Source: Odobenus rosmarus divergens
Lineage: Eukaryota > Chordata > Mammalia > Carnivora > Odobenidae
Assembly (NCBI RefSeq): GCF_000321225.1
Contig: NW_004450663.1
Coordinates: 325,531-389,530, forward strand
Direction of reading: 5' to 3'
DNA length: 64,000 nucleotides
The position numbers and the translations under genes were made by a program. Shown here in pieces: positions 55,305 through 64,000 of the stretch. A model generated the notes under the pieces. That model did not search any database. It was not told the origin of the DNA and worked only from the letters and a program-made list of their open reading frames with translations. How positions within the stretch are numbered: the first letter of the stretch is position 1; each line of letters opens with the position of its first letter.

Positions 55305-56905
55305 GGTAAGCAGTATTTTTAAATTTTTTAAACCTATAATGTTTCTTATCAGCAGAGCCATGAGCTACTCATAAAGTTGGAGAAGGCATTGCACTTTTCA
55401 GTAATTATTAACTTAGGAGTTGTACAGGCTTGTTCAGGGCAGAGACACAATTAATAATAAGAATAAAAAAATTACCAGCCCTTATCTACAAGGATTGTGA
55501 GTCCTCTTTGTGCAGGATGACAAGTTCCTCTCCTTTGTTGGGCCAGCGTGGGGAGAATGCTTGGCTGCACATGGAGCAGGGTCTCAGGTGTCAGGGGCAG
55601 GACAGGGGACTTTCTCCTCTGGGAACACATCTGAGGCTGCTGGGTGTCGCTCCTTCCAGAGGTCAGCAGCCAGGATTTTAGACAGCAGAACAGGGTTGGA
55701 TCAAACCCTCCTTCTTTTTGCCCCCTTCTCCCTGCTGGGTGTTTTCCTCTTTGGCTTTCCTATCTCTATCTTCCAGGATCACGCTGAGCTCTGTCACTCT
55801 GGAGAGAAGTTGCTAAGACGGCTTCTGCTCCGCATGGCATTAGCTGAATCTTCCCCGGTGTCAGGCAGTCCCTCACCCAAAACAAACAGTGCAGCCTCTC
55901 ACATCCCCGCCCCCCCCTTTCAGCAGGTCGGCTTCCCATGCTGAATGCTGTCCCTGCTATAATTCCTAAAGAGCCTCAGGAGTGAACAGCCTCTATTTAG
56001 AACCATCTAGCTTCTCCTTGTCCTGTTACCTTTTCTCGATTATCTCTTTAGTACTTTTGGCCCACTTCCCCCTGGCCTCATAATGTTCAGTCCTCAAATT
56101 TTGTTCATATTAAAATGTTTAAATTTTTAAAAAATTAAAATATTTTTTTAATTTAAAAAATTTTATTTTTTTTTAACTTTGCTCTTCTTTTGTTTTTATT
56201 TGTCTCATTATGTTTGCCCTTATCTGTCATTATCCTGATTTTGGCTTGGCTCTTCTGGACAAGACTTACTGGAAAAGATATTCTGATAACATCCCCTCCC
56301 TTTGGCAAGCCCAGAGAGGAGGCCTTGTAGGATACTGTTCTTGGAGACATCTGTCTCTGCACAGTCCCTAGAATGGTCCCAGATAATCCCTTCTCAGTGA
56401 CCGCAAAAGGGAATCGTCATTAGGGTTAAAAGTAGAACCTCCATAATTCAATTGAATATCAAGAACTTAAGAATATGGATGTTGAATCACAGAGCTGGTA
56501 GATAGCAGAGCATATTGTCTACAGGTTGTCTAGATGACAAACGATATTCCAGAATAACTCCTGAATTGCCCAAACCACAAATTCACATGGACAGAGCATA
56601 TTGACTGAGGCAAGGACAGGCTCAATGACAAAATCTTTCTCAATGCACAGCGATTCTGACTTCTATTATTTTCCCCAAATAGACCCTTGTTTTCATACAG
56701 CATTTCTCTGGGGTTGTATTTCGTTTGGCTATCTTAAATGCACAACCAGATATGGACACACATGCATATTTTAGGATATAATTGTTGTTGCTTTTTTTCT
56801 CCTGAAAAATGTCTTCTTTGATGTCTAGGATGATGCCTTTGACCACGAACTAATCTGTTTGTTCAGGAGGATATGCTGTGTTAGTTCCATTGCACACAAA
56901 GAATT
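55305..56905. other. Unassigned stretch
   Basis: 1.6 kb with no recognised repeat apart from an A/T-only stretch at 56105-56172. A 144-residue plus frame at 55510-55944 overlaps another plus frame, shows no domain and is treated as chance. Confidence 0.4.
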
Positions 56906-56919
56906 CTGGAGGGAGGGAG

Positions 56920-57105
56920 GCTGGGTGCTGGAATCAGCCTGCCTGTGTTGCATTTCTGCTCTGCACCTTGTTAAGTTCCTTCACTAAGGTGGTACTCACC
57001 AGCACCCTAAGTAAGATAATAGGAATCACCTCTGAGGGTTTGTGAGGATTGGTGCAGTTCTCCAGGTCAAGAGCTTAGCGCTCCAAACAGTACCTAGTCA
57101 ACTGA
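56920..57105 (+). mobile_element. MIR, sense
   Basis: 'aggctgggtgctggaatcag', 'cctgcctgtgttgcatttct', 'gcaccttgttaagttccttc', 'ggtttgtgaggattggtgca' are MIR in sense. Confidence 0.72.
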
Positions 57106-57184
57106 AGCCATTTTGCCTTTTGTAAGAAAGCTAACCACGTTGACAGGTTTAAGAAAGGCACAGGCTCTCCAGCCACACGTTGTT

Positions 57185-57341
57185 TTCCTGCTCATCTGTT
57201 GCCAGATTGATTCCTGTCCCTGCACGGTCTCAGTTCTCATCTCTCTAGCATTGAACTTGCTTTGCTTTTTCATATTTACTACTCTGTGCTGATTTTCTGT
57301 GGCCTCACTAGACATGGCTTTACCAAAGGCGTCCAATCAGC
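57185..57341. repeat. Copy B of the ~157-bp direct repeat
   Basis: Partner of 51771-51926, same orientation. On the minus strand an 80-residue frame (57094-57336) runs through it, beginning upstream of 'MSSEATENQHRVVNMKKQ'; the complement 'gctgattgg' (inverted CCAAT box) lies about 30 bp before that ATG. Differences from copy A are mostly amino-acid changing, which argues against protein-level selection. Confidence 0.85.
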
Positions 57342-57344
57342 CGA

Positions 57345-58165
57345 ACAAGCCCGGGCTCTCGTCTTCCTCCGCCATCAGCCAGACACGCGAACCCTGGCAA
57401 GTTGCTTCCTGGGGTCTCCATCCCTTTATCTGTAAGATTACTGCGATGTAACAAACGTGTCCGGAGAATATGCAAATGTTCTCTTCTTCTTTCATCACTT
57501 TCTATGGGAATTCTCTATACTTTTCAATGGCTTGGGCCTCTTAGCGACGGAACTCTGCCCCGCAGGTGAGTTGCACGTCCAGTGTGCCTTAGGCAAGTTG
57601 GTTATTTTAAAGCCGGAAGTTGACGGGAGTCCCGAGGTAGGAGGAGGGCAGGGAGCAAGGCGAAGAAGGTTCTTGTGTGGGAGCGTTTGGGGAGCTGCCA
57701 GGTGTCTAATAAGAAACGGGTGTGACTTTATTTAAAGAAGGAACTGTACTTTTTCCCTCACAGAAGAGGAGGGAAAGGCTGTCTCCTCTGGCCTCGATTA
57801 CCAGCCCTGCCTCTCTGACTGGAGGGTAGCTAGGGTGAGGAACAAAGGTGACAGATGCAGGCCTAGCCTTAGAGAACCTCCCAGATAACTGACCACAGGA
57901 GGGGGAAAAGCGGGCGCTCCTGGAAGGAATGAACTAGAACACAAAACAAGGCACTGCCGTGTGGCCTTGCATGGGTAGCCTGCAGCATGGGCTGGTGGGC
58001 CGGAACAAAGAGCTGGACAAACCCTGCTTCTACCTACATCCTGGCCGTGGCAGGGGTGCCCGAGTGCGGTACCTCTCTCCTGGCCTCTGAGTTTCCCAGA
58101 GTCTCCTGCAGTTAGGTCGGGGACCCCGCGACCGGGTTCTGCTCAGTGGGGCATGGACGGAAGTG
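57345..58165. other. Unassigned, CpG-containing stretch
   Basis: More CpG than the surroundings (for example near 57350-57395 and 57595-57720) but short of a clear CpG island by eye. 57370-57450 has a weak MIR look ('ggcaagttgcttcctggggt'). No exon recognised. Confidence 0.4.
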
Positions 58166-58169
58166 ACTC

Positions 58170-59690
58170 ATTTGATTTCTTGAGCACCTTCTTAGGTGCC
58201 GGCTCCTCTTCTCAGCCTTGGGGATTCAGCAGGAAATACAGCCAACATAAGTTTTTGCCTTCACAGTGCTTATAGATTCTGGGAGGGTGGGACAGATAGT
58301 GGACTGATGAAGAAATAAGCTCTGTACTAAAATATGTGAATAAGTAAATATAAAAAATACATTCAGATATACCTGACATAATGCATTAAATATAAGGAAA
58401 AATACAAATATTTATTTATAATTTCCTAAATATAAGTAAAATTATGTATTATATGTATATGTTGTGTGTGTATATATCACGGAATATAAACATAGCAATA
58501 ACTTCTAAACCCAAAAAGTAAATTAAGTAGAGAGGATCAGAAGTCCTGGGGGGAAACAGTTTGAAAGAGGGCATCCATGGAGGCCTCAGCAGGAAAGTGA
58601 AATTTGAATCAAGAGGGGAAGGAAAAGGGAAATCTGTGTGAACCAGACTGACACCATCTTGGACAAACCCTCTGTCCTCTCCATGACCCAAAGCCGGCTG
58701 GAGTGAGGCTCCCCACCCTCATCCTAGCCTTTTGTTTAACCGCACCCTTAAGTATACCCGTGGGCATAAGCGCCCTTGATTTGCTCCGGAGATAAGGAAA
58801 TAAGGCACACTTATTCTCAAACATTCTCCTTCTGGGAATCCTCCAGCCTGTACTCCCAACCCCTCTGGCTATAAAAGCAGGTCTGACGGGAGGTGGGGTT
58901 GTGGAGATCTCTCTGCCTTGTGGCACCCAGGACAGGCTTCTGTCTGGAAGTCCCCTTAATAAACTGTTTCTTTAGTCCAAGCTGGACTTGTTGGCCTTCG
59001 CTTTTGGTCTTACGGCGCCTTCGGCCTTTGGAAGTTGTGCGTATTATCTCCCTTTCACGGAACAGGATCCTAGCCATGCAGAACATTCTGTGGTTTCTAT
59101 GGAGTGTGAGGAGGCTGGCGGCTAGAGTGGGAGACAGGAGAGGGGACAAAGTTGGGGTCATGTGGGGCCTCAAAGGCCACTTTAAGATTGTTGGTATATG
59201 GTTGGAGGGAGAGCGGAAGCCAGCGCCTGAAGAGTGAGATGGGATGCATTTCAAAAGGTTGCTGTTTGGGGAATGAACTGAAGGGAACTTGGGGAGCAGG
59301 GGCAGGGGCAGGAGCGGGAAGGCTACTGTGGGAGGCTTTCCCTGTGTTTCCGCTAACAGAGAAGGCTGGCTTGGACCAGGAGGTGGAGTGGAGGTGGGAG
59401 ATAAATTAGATCGGGATATATTTTGAAGGTAAAGCCAGTGGATTTGCTGAGGAACAGAATGTGTGGAGTAAGAGCAAGGGAGGAGTCAAGGTGACTCTGA
59501 AGGTCTTGCCTGAACAGCTAGAAGAATGGAGTTGCCATTGCTGAGATGGGAGAGACTTAAGAAAGGGCTATGCAGGGGGTGTATCAAGAGCTCAAGTGTG
59601 AGATGGCCAGTGGATGTCCAAAGTTTGGGGCACAGGTCCAGGAGGCAGATGCACAGTTAGAAGTCATCAGTGATGGAAGTTGGCAGATAG
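58170..59690 (-). mobile_element. L2, antisense, split by a retroviral LTR
   Basis: Left: 'cttgagcaccttcttaggtg', 'ccttggggattcagcaggaa', 'gccttcacagtgcttataga'. Right of the LTR: 'gggtcatgtggggcctcaaa', 'gatatattttgaaggtaaag', 'ccagtggatttgctgaggaa', 'gaatggagttgccattgctg', 'agatggccagtggatgtcca'. The two sides are consecutive L2 parts. An AT-rich patch (58330-58500) also interrupts the left part. Confidence 0.85.
58635..59057 (+). mobile_element. Solo LTR of a class I-like endogenous retrovirus
   Basis: A 423-bp block starting TGTGTGAACC and ending CCCTTTCA sits in antisense L2. It has the anatomy of an LTR: a U3-like region, a TATA box 'ctataaaag' at 58869-58877, and a polyadenylation signal AATAAA at 58958-58963 with a GT/TG-rich sequence after it. 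No primer-binding site or internal retroviral sequence follows; L2 resumes instead, so it is a solo LTR left by recombination. The flanking 4-6 bp duplication could not be identified, leaving exact ends uncertain by a few bases. The gammaretrovirus-like assignment is inferred from the length, compact TATA-to-AATAAA spacing and sequence style. Confidence 0.72.
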
Positions 59691-59694
59691 CACT

Positions 59695-60780
59695 TAAACC
59701 ATAAGACCGAATGGAATCACTTTTCTACCTGTCTTCATGAAAGCGAGTGGAGTCACAGGTGCCGTGGCAGACCGGGAATGAGTCAGCTTCAAGGACAGGG
59801 ATTTATTGTGGAGAACGGCTTTAGAGGCGGCTCACCCCCTGAGGTAATTTTCTGGACTTCCCAGCAGAATCCAGAAAGCATTAAAATGAGCAAACAAAGA
59901 AACACTGCAGGGGAATTTTACTAAGGTGAAAAAAATAGGATAAATTACTTACTAAATTATTTGGGGGAAGGTATACCTTATAGCCTTGATATTGGCATAA
60001 TAGTAGGTAGGAATGTTTTGATGACTCACCCACTTATCCCAATCATAGGCCTTCTGGGAAGGGCCATCCTAATGCTAGTCTTAGTTCTGAGACAATTTAA
60101 TAAAATAAATCATCATCCTTTCTCCATTGAAAGCTGAATCATACTTGACAGGTGAACATAGAAGTCACAGAATCAAATGTATGCATAGAGCAAGCATAAA
60201 ATGCAAATAAATTTAAATGGCTGGGTGTGTAGACAGGAGTGGTAGTCATGACAGCTGGAGGTAACAGTGACAATTCAGTTGAGAGTTACCAGGCAGGAGT
60301 AGAGGCTCAATTTAAGAGTCTAGAAATCTGAATTTCATGTGGGAACACCCAATATTTCAACATTGGCATGTACTTTATTCTACTAAACATTTGCATACAT
60401 GAAGCAATGCATGTCTTCTGTCTAGCTGTAGCTGATTGGGCACATCCTTTCGACTGCTGGTTGCCCGTTTTTGCATAACAATTTACTGAGAAACTATGTT
60501 CTTTGTGGATACAAGTGAAACAGAACTATGTATGGCCTGATTGATTCCACCTAGTTGGGGAGGCAGACAGCTCAGCATGTGGTGCCATGCTTTGAGTTCA
60601 TAAAAGATGAGCCTTAAGCAATATAGAAAGAAAAAAGTATATTTCTGCAGGGACAAAGCCACTAAAGATTTCAGGGGAGAGGTGGTGTGTGAGTTAAACC
60701 AAGCTTGAGAGATGAAGGAGTGTCAAGGTGTTAGAAATTTCCAAACTTTTGCATTTGGTTAATTTAATCTTAATGATGAA
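59695..60780. other. Unassigned stretch
   Basis: No exon or confident repeat in about 1.1 kb. Confidence 0.4.
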
Positions 60781-60784
60781 ACTA

Positions 60785-60905
60785 TACAAATCTATTTTTA
60801 ATGAGGGTGGACTACTTATCTGTTGTTTTTCATTATGATCTGTGATATTTCCACTATATGTTAACTAACTAGAATTTAAGTAAAAACTTGAAACAAACAA
60901 AAAAA
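60785..60905 (+). mobile_element. L1 3' end, sense
   Basis: 'ctgtgatatttccactatat', 'gttaactaactagaatttaa', 'gtaaaaacttgaaacaaaca' match a carnivore L1 3' terminus with an A-rich tail. Confidence 0.7.
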
Positions 60906-60941
60906 TCTATGATCTTTCTCTGCCACACACTACACCTTTTT

Positions 60942-61128
60942 TTTTTTTTTTAAGAGAGAGAATAAGGGAGAGCTCTATTTAGAAGGAGAGGTAGAGAGAG
61001 TGAATCCCAAGCAGGCTCCGGGCCCAGCGGGGAGCCCGACACGGGGCTAGATCTTACAACCCTGAGATCATGACCTGAGCCAAAATCAAGAGTTAGATGC
61101 TTAACCAACTGTGCCACCCAGGCATCCC
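60942..61128 (-). mobile_element. SINEC, antisense
   Basis: Poly-T, 'aagcaggctccgggcccagc', 'gagatcatgacctgagccaa', 'accaactgtgccacccaggc'. Flanks CACTACACCTTTTT (60928-60941) and CACTACAACTTTTT (61129-61142) differ at one base. Confidence 0.95.
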
Positions 61129-61142
61129 CACTACAACTTTTT

Positions 61143-64000
61143 AAAAACAGTTTTATTGAAAAAAAACACACACACATATATATATATATATATAAAAGAT
61201 TAAAAATAAAGTAAAAACAATTTTATTGAAAAAAAATTAAAAAATTAAAAATAAAACCAGTTTTATTGAAACGTAATCTACATAGCACACAATTCACCCA
61301 AAATATGCTATTCACGCTGTTTTAGTATATTCACAGGGCTGTGAAAATATTACCACAGTCTAATTTTAGGGTATTTTTGTCCCACCTAAAACAAATCCCA
61401 TACCCATTAGCAGTCATTTCCCTTTTCCTCCTCTCCAACCCGAGGCAACCACTCATCTACTTTCTGTCTTTATTGATTTGGACATTTCACAGAAATTGAA
61501 TCATACATTATGTTGTCTTTTGTGAATGCTTTCATTTAGCATAATTTTTTCAAGGTTCATCCATGTTGTAGCATGCATTAGTACATTATTTCTCTTTATT
61601 TTCAAATAATATGTCACTGAAAGAATAGACCATCTTTTCTTTATCCATTCATCCATTGATGGGCATTTGTTTTTTTCCTACTTTTTGACTATTATGAATA
61701 AGGCTACTATGAACAGAGATGTACAAGTTTGTTTTCTTTCTTTTGGGGATGTACCTAGAAGGGAATTGTTAGGTCATCTGGTAACCACGTTTAACATATT
61801 GAGGAACTTCCTAACTGTTTTCAAAGTGGCTGCCCCATTTTATATTCCCAGCATCCATGCATGAAGGTTCCAGTTCCTTCACATCCTCACCAATGCTTCT
61901 CAACACATGGCTTTGTGACTACAGTCATCCAGGTGGTATGAACTTGTATCTCTTTATTGTGTTGATTTGCATCTTCAGTAACTTCTCATATAAAAATATT
62001 TTCATGTAGTTATTGGATATTTATATGTATTATTTGGAGAAATAAGTATTCAAATCCATTGCCATTAAAAAATTTTTTTTTTTTTTACCTGCCTTTTTGA
62101 TTGTTGAGTTGTAGGAGTTCTTCATGTTTTCTACTTAAAAGTCTCTTATCAGACACATGGTTCGTAAGTATTTTCTCCCACTCTGTGGGTTGTCTTTTCA
62201 TTTCTTCATGATGTTCTTTGCATCATGGAAGTTTTTAATTTTGATGTGATGCCTTTTATCTATTCTTTCATTTGCTGTTCCTGCTTTTGGTGTAGGACCT
62301 CAGAAAACCACAGCTTAACTCAAGATCATGAAGATTTGGACTTATGTTTTATTCTAATGATTTTATGATTGCTGCTCTTCCCGTTAGGCCTATAACAAAT
62401 TTTGAGTTAATTTTTGTGTATGTTGGAAAATTGGAGTTCTAACTTACAATTCTTTTACATATGCCCTGGAGCAACTATTAAAGTGCTATTCTTTCTCCAT
62501 TGAATTTCCTCTCCACATCTTGTTGAAAATCAATTGAATAAAAATGTAAAGATTTATTTCTGGACTCTTGATTCCATCCCATTGACCTCTATGTCTATCC
62601 TATGCCTGCACTACACTATCTGAACTACATCAGATTTGTATTATGCTTTTAAATCAGAAAGTGTTAATCCTCCAGCTTTGCTCTTTAATTTGTTTTGACT
62701 TTTTTGGTATCTTCCAGTATCATATGAATTTTGGGATAGACTTCTCTTTCTGCAGAAAAAAATAAGGCAGCTGGGATTTTGATGGGAATTTCATTGAATG
62801 TGTAGACCAATTTGATAGTGTTGCCATTTTAACAGTATTAAGTTTTCCATTCCATGATAATGGGATGTCTTTCCATTGATTTAAGGCTTTTTTTACATTT
62901 TTTTCACTGAGGTTTTGTAGTTTTTAGCACATAAGTCTTAGATCTAATGTTAAATTTGTACCAAAGCATTTTATTCTTATTGATGTTACTGTGAATTGAG
63001 TTTGTTTTCTTAATTTTATTTTTGGAATGTTTGTTGTTAATGTGCCTAAATATAATATTATGCTGATCTGTATCCTGCAGCTTTGCTGAATTCATTTGTT
63101 AGTTGTAACTGTGTTTTTAGTAGATTTCATAGGAATTTCCTTATACAAGATTATGTCCTCTGCAGATACAGATAGTTTTACTATTTCCTTTCCAATTTAG
63201 ATGCCTTACATATCATTTTTCTTCACTAATTACCCTGGTTATAACCTCCGGTAAAAAGTTGAATAGAGGTGATGAAAACAGACATTTGTTTTTGTCTTGT
63301 TCCTGATCTTAAGGGGAAAACATTCAATCTTTCACCTGTATAAATGATGTTAGCTGGGTTTTTTTTCTTATACACCATTTAGCAGACTGAGGAAAGTCTT
63401 CTATTTCTAGTTCATTGAGTATTTTATCATGAAAAGATATCAGGTTTTCTCAAATGTTATTTCTGCACCTATTCAAATGATTTCGTCTATTCTATTAATA
63501 TGGTGCGTTACATTACTTGATTTGCAGAGGTTGAACCAAAGTTGCATTCCTGGGAAAAAGCCAACTTAGTCATGGTATAATTATGTTTATATACACATAT
63601 GTTGCTAGATTTTGTCACAAGTATTTTAAGAATTTTTGTGCCAATATTCATAAGAAATTTAGTCTGCAGTTTTATTTGTTATCTTGTTTGTTTGTTTGTT
63701 TTGGTATCAGGATAATATTGCCCTCATAAAAAGAGTTGATAAGTGTCCCCTTCTATTTTATGGAAGAGTTTGTGAAGGAATGGTTTTATGTCTTACTTGA
63801 TTGTTTGGTACAAGTGAAATGAAATAACTCCATCTAGGCGTGGGCTTTCCATTAATGGAAAGTTTATAAAATTACTAATTCAGTCTCTATTTTTATGGTC
63901 CATGCAGATTTTCTATTTCTCCCTAAGTTTCAGTAATTTGCATCTTTCTAGGAATTTTCCATTTCATCTAAGTTATCTACTTTGTTGACATTCTCTGTTT
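61143..64000 (-). mobile_element. Large antisense L1M, running off the window
   Basis: Begins with the 3' UTR complement ('acgtaatctacatagcacac', 'cattagcagtcatttccctt', 'aggcaaccactcatctactt', 'aatgatcatgttgtagcatg'-like block near 61562), then ORF2 ('gttgtaggagttcttcatgt', 'tgggattttgatgggaattt', 'cctgcagctttgctgaattc', 'ctctgcagatacagatagtt'). It continues to the last base, so its 5' part lies beyond. ORF2 is full of stops; the only open minus piece of note is 62904-63095 (63 residues). Simple (CA)n(TA)n sequence is at 61164-61195. Confidence 0.9.

Noticed and set aside
55510..55944. 144-residue plus-strand frame in unique sequence
   Set aside because: No domain I recognise, a second plus frame overlaps it, and no promoter or splice evidence. 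Cannot be supported without conservation data.
57345..57720. CpG island / promoter
   Set aside because: CpG is locally raised but not dense enough by eye, and no first exon can be recognised downstream on either strand.
58817..59254. 145-residue minus frame and 114-residue plus frame
   Set aside because: Both straddle the junction of the solo LTR and L2, so they are insertion-created chance frames, not retroviral genes.
1..64000. CRISPR array, operon, phage or other prokaryotic system
   Set aside because: The sequence is mammalian throughout; the direct repeats are transposons, microsatellites or target duplications. No undescribed gene system is visible.

Overview
The window is repeat-dense, gene-free DNA from a placental mammal, most likely an arctoid carnivore (bear, seal/walrus or weasel lineage). 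The evidence is about twenty CAN-SINE (SINEC) copies with the tRNA-Lys-type head, pyrimidine-rich body and AATAAATAAATAAAATCTT tail, together with carnivore-type L1 3' ends. The SINE subtype is neither the dog GGGATCCCTGGGTGGCGCAGC type nor the cat type with a GACAGCTCAGAGCCTGGAGCC block. I recognise no host exon, RNA gene or CRISPR array. The open frames are short chance frames, microsatellite frames or transposon remnants. The window is therefore intergenic or deep intronic.

Layout. 0-5 kb: an L1 tail, two adjacent minus-strand SINECs, MaLR (MLT1-type) LTRs, MIRs and a young SINEC with a 19-bp target duplication. 5.05-7.85 kb: a nearly full-length Tigger1 DNA transposon (transposase on minus) interrupted by a SINEC and a truncated L1. 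8.8-9.1 kb: L2. 10.7-17 kb: long antisense L1 sequence with decayed ORF2, invaded by an MLT1 LTR and several SINECs. 17.1-17.5 kb: a 158-bp tandem duplication. 18.5-22.5 kb: the most repeat-poor stretch, with candidate conserved noncoding sequence. 22.5-33.3 kb: antisense and sense L2, MLT1 LTRs, MIRs and SINECs. 33.3-42.3 kb: mostly unique sequence with scattered MIR/L2, a large AAAG tract and an L1M tail. 42.8-43.75 kb: antisense L1 with an open ORF2 C-terminus. 44.8-49 kb: MLT1, MIR, SINECs and two L1 pieces nested in opposite orientation. 49-58 kb: mostly unique, with MIRs and a 92%-identical ~157-bp pair at 51.8 and 57.2 kb. 58.2-59.7 kb: antisense L2 split by a solo retroviral LTR. 60.8-64 kb: L1 and SINEC, ending inside a large antisense L1.

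Nothing here works as a gene system. The content is a layered transposon record: MIR/L2 oldest, then Tigger1, MLT1 and L1M, then carnivore L1 and SINEC. Family names are from memory of consensus sequences and boundaries are by eye, usually within 5-20 bp where a target-site duplication is quoted and within 20-50 bp otherwise.
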